DNA of 64,000 nucleotides from Gemmatimonadota bacterium (GTDB taxonomy: Bacteria > Gemmatimonadota > Gemmatimonadetes > Longimicrobiales > Gaopeijiaceae): NCBI GenBank assembly GCA_024638325.1, contig JAHEKM010000002.1:1-64000 (forward strand), in the 5' to 3' direction. A program made the position numbers and the translations under genes. This document shows positions 51,222 to 58,994 of the stretch, piece by piece (within the stretch, counting starts at the first letter, position 1; each line of letters opens with the position of its first letter). The notes beneath the pieces were generated by a model. The model did not search any database. It was not told the DNA's origin and saw only the letters and a list, made by a program, of their open reading frames with translations.

Positions 51222-52114
51222 GGTGCGTCGTTCCTCCATCCCAGGCGCTGCGCGAGCTCGATCAGATCGACCCGTGCGCCGCCGGAGGCGAACGCCAAGG
51301 TCCCGTCGGTCTCGACCAAGTAGACCAACGCTGGATGGACGATATCGCCGCTACGGAGGTCCCGCTGTCGGGCGATTTCCCACGCGTCTAGTGCGGCCTC
51401 CACCGCGTCGACGGTGCCCCCGACCACGTGGTCCTTCAGCGGATCGAGCTGGAACTGGCCGTGGATCGCCTGGAGCCTCGAGGGCACGTCCCTCCATGGG
51501 TCCAGCGTGAGCACGACGATCGACACGTCGGCGGCCAACGCCAGTCGCGCCGCACGCGCTTCGTGGACCACGGCGGGGCACACCGTCTCGCAGTGGCCGA
51601 ACGCGAACGTCACCAGCGCGCCCCGCCCACCGAGTGACGCGAGCGTGAACGGCTCCCCCTGGTGGTTCACGAGGCCTGTGGCATCCGGCCAGGGACTGTC
51701 GAGGCGGGTGAGGGACCCGGCCACATCGCTGCTCGCCAGGACCACGTCCGGCACACCGGCCTGTGCCACGCGCACGCCGGCCGCCGCGAATCCACACAGG
51801 GTCAGAAGCAGCGTCGACCCGATGAGCGCGCGTCCCGCCATGGAGGACGTCAGGTGGGCCAGGGTCGCCCGGACCTCCTCGCCCCAACCCACCATCAGCA
51901 GGACCATCATGCTTGGGGGCTGACCCAGCAGGAGCAGCCAGCCCTTGGCGTCCGGAAGCCCGCTCTCGGTGATGTTGAAGCACACCGAGCGCGTGCGCTC
52001 CAGCCACTCCGGTGCCCCTGGGACCGACCACAGCGCGAGGGCCCACCAGCTCGCGGTGACCGCGAGGATGAAGCCCGTCGCGCCGAGCGGCCAGAGGTCG
52101 CGCCGCCTGATCAC
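51218..52114 (-). CDS. SCO1/SenC-type copper chaperone with N-terminal membrane domain
   Basis: A 298-residue protein. About three transmembrane helices in residues 1-115 precede a thioredoxin-fold SCO domain with TFAFGHCETVCPAVV, the CxxxC copper site at C175/C179, and a distal His in IVHPALVYLV. SCO proteins deliver copper to, or reduce, the CuA centre of heme-copper enzymes, which fits its position right after subunit I and downstream of a CuA-bearing subunit II. The extra membrane domain is unusual for SCO. Start and stop overlap both neighbours (ATGA), so translation is coupled. Confidence 0.85.
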   Translation of the reverse strand: MIRRRDLWPLGATGFILAVTASWWALALWSVPGAPEWLERTRSVCFNITESGLPDAKGWLLLLGQPPSMMVLLMVGWGEEVRATLAHLTSSMAGRALIGSTLLLTLCGFAAAGVRVAQAGVPDVVLASSDVAGSLTRLDSPWPDATGLVNHQGEPFTLASLGGRGALVTFAFGHCETVCPAVVHEARAARLALAADVSIVVLTLDPWRDVPSRLQAIHGQFQLDPLKDHVVGGTVDAVEAALDAWEIARQRDLRSGDIVHPALVYLVETDGTLAFASGGARVDLIELAQRLGWRNDAP

Positions 52115-53865
52115 CCGATCTGCCAGAGCCGGGAGAGCAGGGTCCAGTTGGCGAAGTAGTAGACGACGAACGCCAACAGGAAGATGAACACCAGGATCAT
52201 GGTGCCGGGCATCATACCCAGACGGCCGTGCTCTTCGAGCTCGACGTCTTCCGTGGGTAGCTCGGTGAACGGCCGCGAGTACACGCCCGGCGGAACCGAG
52301 CCCGCCAGCGCCGCGCTCGTGCAGTCGTCTCCGAGCGGCTTGCCGAAGAACACCGACCAGACGGTGGTCAGGATGTACATGCCTCCGCCCACGGCTCCGA
52401 TGAGTCCGCCAATGGCCATGATGGCGATCATGAGGTTCGCCGCCGGCGAGTACTCCACCCCGAACGGCGCCCCCACGAACGAGATGTCGTAGTGACGCCG
52501 CGGAACGCCGAACGTGCCCGCGAAGGTCATGGTCAGTGAGAAGACCAGCATGCCGAAAGAGAAGACGTACGGCTGCAGCTTGGCCATGCCGTAGAAGGCC
52601 ACCTTCTTCTGGAAAATCAGCGGGATCACGTAGTAGGTGATGCCCATGAAGGCGAGCGCCGTACCCGACACCACGGTTGCGTGGAAGTGTCCGGGAATCC
52701 TCAGCGTGTTATGCGCGATGATGTTGATCTGCTCGGTACCGAACGTGACGCCGGTGATGCCGCCCACGAAGCCGAACACCACGAGCGAGAGGCACAGCGC
52801 GCTGAAGCCCGGGTCTCCCCACGGCGCCCGACGCAGCCATCCGAAGATCCCCTGCGTGAAGCCCCTCAGACGCATGCCGAGCTCGATGCCCGCGGGGACC
52901 GTGAAGCCGTGCAGCATGGACGCGAGCACCGCCATGTACATGAAGTACGAGGTGTTCACGACCTTCCACGCGGGACCGAAGCCGGGGTCCACGAGCAGGT
53001 GGTGAGCAGACGCCATCGAGATGAACAGGATGTACAGCACGAACGCCGTGCGGCTGATCTTCTCGTTGACGACCACGGCGCCGACCGTGAGCGCGCCCAG
53101 CAGGTACCAGACGGAGACCATGGCGGCCACGTTGATCTGCTGGGACGAGTGACCGAGTCCCCACCAGACCAGCCGATAGACCTGAGGATCGACGTTCATG
53201 ACGTCGATCGACCACAGGAACGTCGGGATGTAGATCGCGGCGCCGTGCGCGAGCGTGATCGCCGCGATGATCGCGGCGGTGATAGCCCCGAACGTGACGA
53301 GCGGCACCGAGCCCGTGTACGTCTGTTCCCTCTTGGCCAGGACCAGCGTCGCGAAGAAGATCGTGGTGACGATGATGGCGCCGACCGCGAACAGGATGAC
53401 GCCGAGGTAGAACGCGGGGTGGGCGCGCAACGGCACGTACGAGGTGAAGAGCACGTCCGCGCGGCCCGTGAACATCGTCCACTCGACCAGTCCGGCTCCA
53501 CCGACCATGAGACCGAATGCGAGCCACCCGAGCTTGGCGCCTGCCACGCGGCAGTTGAGCAGGACTGCCGAGGCGAAGTACAGGACCGCCATCTCGAAGA
53601 ACATGATGAAGAAGATCAGCATGTTCATCCCGTGGATCGTCAGCCACCGGTAGAACTGCACGTCGCTGAGGAGGTGCACGGTCTGCCACCGAGTCAGCAG
53701 GACCAGGATGGCCGCGACGCCACCGATGAGCAGCGCGACGGTCGCCACCACGGCGTTGGCCTTGATGAGGGCCTCCGCGTCCCGGTAGACCTTGAGTCCC
53801 GTGGTCGGGCACACCCTGAACGCGCCGGCCGGCGCGGTCGCAGTTCCAGCCGCGGGGGTGCTCAT
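52111..53865 (-). CDS. Heme-copper oxidoreductase subunit I, predicted NO reductase type
   Basis: A 584-residue, ~12-13-helix catalytic subunit binding two hemes and CuB. Present: the CuB histidine pair SMASAHHLLV (288-289), the H239 CuB ligand, and the late heme ligands in TLRIPGHFHATVVSG. The motif that in oxygen reductases reads HPxVY is GHSSQQ here: position H239+4 is Gln243, not the cross-linked Tyr needed for O2 reduction. B-family-derived NO reductases lack this Tyr, so NO reduction is the better prediction. The CuA subunit and SCO are in the same operon. Every junction overlaps by 4 bp. Confidence 0.85.
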   Translation of the reverse strand: MSTPAAGTATAPAGAFRVCPTTGLKVYRDAEALIKANAVVATVALLIGGVAAILVLLTRWQTVHLLSDVQFYRWLTIHGMNMLIFFIMFFEMAVLYFASAVLLNCRVAGAKLGWLAFGLMVGGAGLVEWTMFTGRADVLFTSYVPLRAHPAFYLGVILFAVGAIIVTTIFFATLVLAKREQTYTGSVPLVTFGAITAAIIAAITLAHGAAIYIPTFLWSIDVMNVDPQVYRLVWWGLGHSSQQINVAAMVSVWYLLGALTVGAVVVNEKISRTAFVLYILFISMASAHHLLVDPGFGPAWKVVNTSYFMYMAVLASMLHGFTVPAGIELGMRLRGFTQGIFGWLRRAPWGDPGFSALCLSLVVFGFVGGITGVTFGTEQINIIAHNTLRIPGHFHATVVSGTALAFMGITYYVIPLIFQKKVAFYGMAKLQPYVFSFGMLVFSLTMTFAGTFGVPRRHYDISFVGAPFGVEYSPAANLMIAIMAIGGLIGAVGGGMYILTTVWSVFFGKPLGDDCTSAALAGSVPPGVYSRPFTELPTEDVELEEHGRLGMMPGTMILVFIFLLAFVVYYFANWTLLSRLWQIG

Positions 53866-54446
53866 CGGTCACCTCCCTGAGGCTCTGCTAGGGCCACGTC
53901 GTCCGAGGACGGTTCCACGATGATGCGCCCCACCATGATGTGGTGGCCGACGCCACAGAACTCGTTGCAGACGATGCGATAGTCACCGGCCTCGGTCGGC
54001 GTGACGCGGAGGCCGTAGTCGTAGCCGGGAACGACCTGGAAGTTGACGTTGAACGGGTAGAGGTTGAAACCGTGGTTCACGTCGAGGGACGAGAGGTGCA
54101 GCGTGTACTCTGCTCCCTGCTCGAGCCGCAAGATGGGAGTCCATTGGTACTGGGCCGCGAGCAGGTAGACGTCGCTGCCCGGCGGCGGCGCCACGACGGG
54201 AATGCCCGCCTCCGACTCTCCGGTTCCGTAGTCCCTCACGAACTGCTGGACGCGCGCGATGTAGTCCGAGGGCTCGACCCTGGCCCTGATGCCCGACGGA
54301 TTCTGACCGCCGCGCATGTGCCAGAGAGGCATCATCGCGAAGAGCACCATGCACCAGATGAACGCGATGGTGAACCACACGCGCTCCTGCTTGTGGGCCG
54401 GCTTCCACCAGACGCCCTGGGGTGACGTTACGCCTGTCGTGTACAT
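53862..54446 (-). CDS. Heme-copper enzyme subunit II with CuA site
   Basis: A 194-residue protein with a single N-terminal membrane anchor (FTIAFIWCMVLFAMMPLW) and a periplasmic cupredoxin domain. The binuclear CuA ligands are present: VCNEFCGVGHHIM with C160, C164, H168 and M171, plus the upstream His in DVNHGF. It accepts electrons from a cytochrome c and passes them to subunit I. GGAGG is five bases upstream of ATG 54446. The stop overlaps subunit I start. The combination CuA plus Tyr-less subunit I resembles CuA-type NO reductases. Confidence 0.9.
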   Translation of the reverse strand: MYTTGVTSPQGVWWKPAHKQERVWFTIAFIWCMVLFAMMPLWHMRGGQNPSGIRARVEPSDYIARVQQFVRDYGTGESEAGIPVVAPPPGSDVYLLAAQYQWTPILRLEQGAEYTLHLSSLDVNHGFNLYPFNVNFQVVPGYDYGLRVTPTEAGDYRIVCNEFCGVGHHIMVGRIIVEPSSDDVALAEPQGGDR

Positions 54447-54456
54447 GTCCCCTCCG

Positions 54457-54627
54457 TCAGGGCAGGGTGGCGTCGGGGAGGCTCATGACCTCCCACAGAC
54501 CCCACGCGGTGAACACCACGAGCATGATGGTCATGCCCAGGACGAGCAGAACGAACGGTCGGTCGTACAGGCGCTGCAGGAAGGGGACGTCTGGGGGATG
54601 TGCCGCGCCGACGCGCTCGTCATCCAT
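54457..54627 (-). CDS. Small single-helix subunit of the heme-copper operon
   Basis: A 56-residue protein, too short for the ORF track, with one transmembrane helix (FVLLVLGMTIMLVVFTAWGLW) and a short polar N-terminus. GGAGG is seven bases before ATG 54627, and it precedes the CuA subunit by 10 bp. Heme-copper complexes of the B family often contain such a one-helix subunit IIa. No homologue is recognised by sequence; the call rests on position, helix and ribosome-binding site. Confidence 0.75.
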   Translation of the reverse strand: MDDERVGAAHPPDVPFLQRLYDRPFVLLVLGMTIMLVVFTAWGLWEVMSLPDATLP

Positions 54628-54646
54628 GTGGGGCCTCCGGTGTTGA

Positions 54647-54660
54647 GGTTGTAAACAACC
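54647..54660. promoter_or_regulatory. GGTTGTAAACAACC operator-like palindrome before heme-copper operon
   Basis: A perfect palindrome, GGTTGT-AA-ACAACC, sits 20 bp upstream of the first gene of the heme-copper operon, between it and the Rrf2 regulator gene. It does not match the FNR/NnrR consensus (TTGATnnnnATCAA). It may be the binding site of the adjacent Rrf2 protein or of another redox regulator. Confidence 0.5.
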
Positions 54661-54708
54661 GGATCCGCGGGGGGAGGGTCGCGGGGGCCGGATCCGAAGT
54701 CGATCTGG

Positions 54709-55143
54709 CTAGACTGCCACTTCAAAGCCCTTGGCGAGAGGTCGGTCTCGTAGGAGGTCCGCGACGGACGTCCCGCGGAAGAACTGGTTGACGGCGACGG
54801 AAACGCTTCTCCACCGGTCGTGGGCCGCACACGGGTCTTGATCGCTGCACTGGGGACGACCGAGCAGGCAATGCGGCTCGTCGGCGACTTCGTCGAACTG
54901 CTCGACGATGTCCGCTAGCGTCAGCTCGGCCGCGGGACGCGCGAGCTGGAAACCGCCCCCAGGTCCCCGGGTCGAGGCCAGGAGCCCCGAGCGCGCGAGC
55001 ACGTGGAGGATCTTCGACAGGTAGTTCCGCGGCACGTCGAGGCTCTCGGCGATGTCCTCCACCCGAACCGGTTCGGGCGTGTCGTGGCCGGCGAGGCACA
55101 GGGTCGCCCTGAGCGCGTAGAGCGCGGTTTGTGAGAGGATCAC
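54709..55143 (-). CDS. Rrf2-family Fe-S regulator (NsrR/IscR-like)
   Basis: A 144-residue winged-helix regulator: SQTALYALRATLCLA, the recognition helix RNYLSKILHVLARSGLLASTRGPGGGFQLARP, and a cluster-binding region HCLLGRPQCSDQDPCAAHDRW with three cysteines (C-x6-C-x5-C). Rrf2 proteins with this arrangement bind a [2Fe-2S] or [4Fe-4S] cluster and sense NO, redox state or Fe-S supply. It lies upstream of the predicted NO reductase operon in the same direction and divergent from the cytochrome b-ferredoxin gene. An NsrR-like role in NO detoxification is a strong inference. Confidence 0.88.
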   Translation of the reverse strand: MILSQTALYALRATLCLAGHDTPEPVRVEDIAESLDVPRNYLSKILHVLARSGLLASTRGPGGGFQLARPAAELTLADIVEQFDEVADEPHCLLGRPQCSDQDPCAAHDRWRSVSVAVNQFFRGTSVADLLRDRPLAKGFEVAV

Positions 55144-55180
55144 GCCACTCGGTCCAGTCCATGGAGGCAGGCTTGCGCAC

Positions 55181-55211
55181 TAGATGCATCCAATTATCAT
55201 GATCATATGAT
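55181..55211. promoter_or_regulatory. Divergent regulatory region with GATGCATC and ATCATATGAT palindromes
   Basis: Between the Rrf2 gene and the divergent cytochrome b gene lies an AT-rich island in GC-rich DNA. GATGCATC (55183-55190) resembles the NsrR half-site core ATGCAT. ATCATGAT and ATCATATGAT (55202-55211) are further perfect palindromes. This is a plausible autoregulatory site for the Rrf2 protein. Confidence 0.4.
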
Positions 55212-55247
55212 GATCCTCTCCCGACCGCAACGGCGATTCCCACCCTC

Positions 55248-56834
55248 GTGAGGGCCGGCGTCCGCGCTGCTCAGAAGGCGGGACGAGCCTTTCTCGCCCG
55301 AGCCGACGCGGCGCTGAATGCGCTGTACACGTGGCGCTACAACCCGCTTTATCACACGGGTGCCCTCGTGGTCGCCTGCTTTCTGGTGCTGGTGGCCACC
55401 GGGCTGTACCTACTGCTCTTCTATCGGATCGGCTCGCCGTACGACTCCGTGAGCCGCATCACCGATCAGGTCTTCGCCGGTCGCTGGATCCGCTCGCTCC
55501 ACCGCTATGTCTCGGACCTCGCGATCGTGGCGATCGCGATTCACGCACTGCGGATGTTCGTGCAGGACCGGGCGTGGGGCCCCAGGGCACTCGCCTGGGT
55601 CTCCGGCGTCGTGCTTTTCGGGGTCTTCCTGGTGGTGGGCTGGACCGGCTACGTCATGGTCTGGGACGTCCAGGGGCAGCTCATCGGCGCCGAGGGCGCA
55701 CGCCTGTTCGACTTCTTCCCGATTTTTTCCGAGCCGATCAGTCGCACGTTCGTCGGCGAGCGCCCGATGCCGAGCGCGTTCTTCTTCCTCAACTACTTCG
55801 CTCACATCGCCATCCCGGTGGGCATCGCGCTCATCCTGTGGATCCACGTCGCTCGACTGGCGAGAGCGAGCATACTCCCGCCAAAGCCGCTCCTCTGGGG
55901 CACCGTCGGGCTCTTCACCCTCGTGGCTCTGGTTCGCCCGGTCCCGATGGCGCCCGAGGCTGACCTGCTGCGGCTGCCCACCGACGTCGCCTTCGACGTC
56001 TTCTACGTCTGGATGCTCCCGATCACACGGTCCCTACCGGCTGGTTGGGCTTGGCTCGGGCTGCTGGTCTTCTTCGGGGTCCTCTTCGCCGTGCCGCTTC
56101 TGACGCGACCCGCGCAGGAGGCTCCGCGGCCCCCGTCCTGGGTGAATCCGCGCTTCTGCACCGGCTGCGAGCAGTGCTACCACGACTGTCCCTTCGAGGC
56201 CATCAGCATGGTGCCGCGCGACGACGAGCGGGAGGGCTACGTGGCGTTCGTCGACCCTGGGAAGTGCGTCAGCTGCGGGATCTGCGCGGGGTCGTGCGCG
56301 CCCATGAGTGTCGGTCCGCCCGAGCGGACAGGGCGCGACCAACTCGGGACCGTGAAGGCGTTCATCGCCGCCACGACGCTGTCGCCCGAGGAGGTCGTCC
56401 TGGTCGGCTGCGCCCAGTCCGCAGGGGGCGTCCTCCCCACCGGCGACGGTCGTGGCGAGGAGCCCGCGGTGTACGGCGTCTCCTGCGTGGGCGCCTTGCA
56501 CACGTCGGTCATCGAATACCTCGTGCGGGCCGGCGCAGGAGGCGTCATGGTGGTGGCCTGTCCCCCACGCGACTGCTGGAACCGTGAGGGCGTACGCTGG
56601 CTGGAGGAGCGCGTCTTCAACGCGCGGGAGGCCGAGCTCAAGGAGCGCGTCGACCGCCGACGAGTCCGCGTGGTGTACGCCGCCGAGTACGAGACGCGGG
56701 CCCTCGCGAGGGAGATCGAGGTCTTCAGGGACGAGGTGCGAGCTCTGGAAGGCATGGTCGCCGAGTCCGCCATCGAGATCGACACGGTGTGCGAGACCCC
56801 AGAGGTGTCCGTGGCCGCGGAGGTGACGTCTTGA
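55248..56834 (+). CDS. Cytochrome b - di-[4Fe-4S] ferredoxin - FlpD/MvhD fusion protein
   Basis: A 528-residue fusion. Residues ~1-290 are a cytochrome b N-terminal-type membrane domain with two bis-His heme pairs, H-x13-H in SLHRYVSDLAIVAIAIHALRMF and H-x13-H in FAHIAIPVGIALILWIHVARL. Residues 304-355 hold two ferredoxin motifs (CTGCEQCYHDC from C304; CVSCGICAGSC from C340). Residues ~360-490 resemble FlpD/MvhD (VLVGCAQSAGG, SCVGALHTSVIEYL, ACPPRDCWNREG). Together they suggest a quinol-linked electron-transfer unit, perhaps feeding or draining the divergent heme-copper system. The start is GTG; the stop overlaps the next gene. Confidence 0.8.
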   Translation: MRAGVRAAQKAGRAFLARADAALNALYTWRYNPLYHTGALVVACFLVLVATGLYLLLFYRIGSPYDSVSRITDQVFAGRWIRSLHRYVSDLAIVAIAIHALRMFVQDRAWGPRALAWVSGVVLFGVFLVVGWTGYVMVWDVQGQLIGAEGARLFDFFPIFSEPISRTFVGERPMPSAFFFLNYFAHIAIPVGIALILWIHVARLARASILPPKPLLWGTVGLFTLVALVRPVPMAPEADLLRLPTDVAFDVFYVWMLPITRSLPAGWAWLGLLVFFGVLFAVPLLTRPAQEAPRPPSWVNPRFCTGCEQCYHDCPFEAISMVPRDDEREGYVAFVDPGKCVSCGICAGSCAPMSVGPPERTGRDQLGTVKAFIAATTLSPEEVVLVGCAQSAGGVLPTGDGRGEEPAVYGVSCVGALHTSVIEYLVRAGAGGVMVVACPPRDCWNREGVRWLEERVFNAREAELKERVDRRRVRVVYAAEYETRALAREIEVFRDEVRALEGMVAESAIEIDTVCETPEVSVAAEVTS

Positions 56835-57352
56835 GCCCCGCCAAGCAGGCCATTGCCGGGGTCCTCGCCCTCGTGTTCGCCCTGGGACTCGCGTGGCTCT
56901 CACAGATCCCGACGTCCTACGCGGGACCCGAGGATGCCATGCTCCGGCTCTCGTGGCGGGTGCAGGGTACCATGATCGAGGAGTGCAGGACACGGACTCC
57001 TGAGGAACTCGAGGCCTTGGCGCCGCACATGCGGACCCCGCGCGTGTGCACAGGGCGGGGAGCGGACTACGAACTCAGTGTCGAGGTCGACGAGAGGGCC
57101 GTGGCCCGTGATACCCTGCGCGCGGCCGGCGCACGCCGCGACCGTCCGGTCTACGTCTTCAGGGAGATCGACCTCGAGCCGGGAAGCTACGAGGTCACTG
57201 TGGACTTCAGAGCGCTCGTGCCTCCGGGCTTCGCGGGCTCTTCGCAGCCTCTCGCGTACGGCTTCGACGGGGCCGTGAGTCTCGGCCCCGCCCAGATTGC
57301 GCTCTTAACCGTCGATTCCTCGGGCAGAGCGCTCGTCCTGAGAGAACCCTGA
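56831..57352 (+). CDS. Membrane-anchored hypothetical protein of the cytochrome b operon
   Basis: A 173-residue protein with one N-terminal transmembrane helix (AIAGVLALVFALGLAWLSQI) and a periplasmic beta-sandwich-like domain (VDERAVARDTLRAAGAR ... EIDLEPGSYEVTVDF). Two cysteines (EECRTR, PRVCTGRG) might form a disulfide. The start is TTG 56831, overlapping the cytochrome b fusion stop (TTGA). No family is recognised. It probably accompanies the fused electron-transfer protein. Confidence 0.65.
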   Translation: MSPAKQAIAGVLALVFALGLAWLSQIPTSYAGPEDAMLRLSWRVQGTMIEECRTRTPEELEALAPHMRTPRVCTGRGADYELSVEVDERAVARDTLRAAGARRDRPVYVFREIDLEPGSYEVTVDFRALVPPGFAGSSQPLAYGFDGAVSLGPAQIALLTVDSSGRALVLREP

Positions 57353-57363
57353 GCGCTGCGGGC

Positions 57364-57903
57364 TCACGACCCCAAGCGCCCGTCGGCGACGGCCCTCAAC
57401 ACATCCGCCGAGGTCACGATCCCGACGAGCTCTTCGCCCTCGGCCACCACGGCGCGGTGGATTCTGCCGCGCACCAGGAAGTGGCACAGTTCGGAAACCG
57501 GGGAGTCCGGCCGCACCGAGAAGGAGATGGGGGTCATGATGTCGGCCACCGCGACGCTGTCGAACGGGCCGTCCGACCACTCCTCGAGGAGGGTCTGGCC
57601 CCTGAACGGTGAATCCTCCGGGAGGAAGAAGCCGTAGACGTCCACCTCGGGATCGTCGTCGTCGTCCGGGTCGGCCATGGGGTTGGCACCGAAGCCGGCG
57701 GGGCGCACCACCGCAGTGGAGTCCTCTGCGGCCAGCCGCACCAGATCGGTCGCGGAAACGACTCCGACGAGCGCGTTGCTGGAGTCCAGCACGGGCACCC
57801 CGCTGATCTCCTCGTCTGCGAGGAGGCGCGCGAGGTGGCGGGCGGTCGCGTCCTTGGTCACGGTCACGACGTCCGACTGCATGATATCTCTGACGGTCAG
57901 CAT
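57364..57903 (-). CDS. Two-CBS-domain protein
   Basis: A 179-residue cytosolic protein with two CBS motifs: DIMQSDVVTVTKDATARHLARLLADEEISGVPVLD and DIMTPISFSVRPDSPVSELCHFLVRGRIHRAVVAE. A ~45-residue acidic insertion (ADPDDDDDPEVD) lies between the CBS halves. Paired CBS modules usually bind adenine nucleotides and sense energy state. It is 20 bp downstream of the tandem UspA gene, in the same direction. CBS-UspA combinations are typical of hypoxia or energy-stress regulons. Confidence 0.88.
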   Translation of the reverse strand: MLTVRDIMQSDVVTVTKDATARHLARLLADEEISGVPVLDSSNALVGVVSATDLVRLAAEDSTAVVRPAGFGANPMADPDDDDDPEVDVYGFFLPEDSPFRGQTLLEEWSDGPFDSVAVADIMTPISFSVRPDSPVSELCHFLVRGRIHRAVVAEGEELVGIVTSADVLRAVADGRLGS

Positions 57904-57923
57904 GATCCGTCGTCCTTTAGCCC

Positions 57924-58829
57924 CTAAGCGGGGTTATTTGGAGGTCTGTAGAGCAGGACAGGCACGTGGGTTCCGCGGAGCACTTTGTCCGCGGCGCTTC
58001 CGAGCACGACGCGGCTCATGCCGCCTCGGCCGTGTGTCGCCATGGCGATCATGTCGGTGCCGACGGCGTCGGCTTCTGCCAGGATGCCGTGCGCGGCCTG
58101 CGGGTCGGTCGCGACGGAGGCGGTGACTCTCAGGCCCCGCTTCCGCATTTGCTCGGCCTTCTCCTCGAGGTAGTCCGCGGCGCTCTGCTTGGCCTCGGCC
58201 AGGATCTCGGAGTTCATCTGCACCGTGTGGGGCAGATACGGCGACGCGATCTCGAGCGGGTAGGCGACCACCCGTGTCAGGTGGTACGCAGAGCCGAAGA
58301 GCGCACCGAACTCCGTGGCGTGCTCGAGCGCGGACTCGGAAAGGCTCGAGCCGTCGAGCGGCACCAGGAGCGTCTCGAAGTCGTCGGACGACTCCGGTTG
58401 AGGGGCATCACCCTCCTCGGGGCGCACGAAGAGCACGGGGGTCTCGGCCTCCCGCATGAGCGAGTCGGCAACGGACCCGAGCCACGCCCGGGACAAAGCA
58501 CCTCGACCGTGGGTCGCCATGACGACCAGGTCCACCCCGAGCTCTCGGCTCTGAGCGTGGAGTGTCTCGACGACTCGGCCGGTGTGGACCGCCGCAGTCA
58601 CCGCCCCACCCGCGTGGTCGGAGACCCGCTCCGTGACGCTGTCTAGGTACTGGGTACTCCAGTCGAGTGCCGCGGGCTCCCACTCCGCGTAGGCGAAGGC
58701 GGGAATCGGCTCCACCACCGAAATCAGGTGGAGATCGGCATTCGTCTTACGCGTCAGCGCCAGGGCGAGGGGGAGGGCAGCTTCGGCGAAGGTCGACCCA
58801 TCGAGGGGCACCAGGACGTGCTTGTACAC
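57924..58829 (-). CDS. Tandem universal stress protein (two UspA domains)
   Basis: A 301-residue protein with two UspA domains. Each keeps the ATP-binding GxxGxG-S/T motif: MATHGRGALSRAWLGSVADSLMR in the first and MATHGRGGMSRVVLGSAADKVLR in the second. Each begins with VLVPLDGS-type strands. The start is GTG 58829 with GGAGG upstream, giving VYKHVLVPLDGS; the ORF-track start adds 17 residues. Tandem UspA proteins help survival under respiratory arrest. Upstream gene of the CBS pair. Confidence 0.9.
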   Translation of the reverse strand: MYKHVLVPLDGSTFAEAALPLALALTRKTNADLHLISVVEPIPAFAYAEWEPAALDWSTQYLDSVTERVSDHAGGAVTAAVHTGRVVETLHAQSRELGVDLVVMATHGRGALSRAWLGSVADSLMREAETPVLFVRPEEGDAPQPESSDDFETLLVPLDGSSLSESALEHATEFGALFGSAYHLTRVVAYPLEIASPYLPHTVQMNSEILAEAKQSAADYLEEKAEQMRKRGLRVTASVATDPQAAHGILAEADAVGTDMIAMATHGRGGMSRVVLGSAADKVLRGTHVPVLLYRPPNNPA

Positions 58830-58994
58830 GGTCCCTCCTTTGTTGCCGGCGGCGCCACTCTCGCGGGGCGCGCCGTGCATCTACATTCTTGCGGTCTGGG
58901 CCCCGGCCCGATGTCGGGGACATCGCGTCGGGTTAGGTCGGGCAACAACCGGCACTCTCGTCGGAGAATCCTCTACGAAGAAGGGCGGTGACTC

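Noticed and set aside
52111-53865. Ordinary cytochrome c oxidase subunit I
   Set aside because: The cross-linked active-site Tyr is replaced by Gln, so an oxygen reductase call is not supported.
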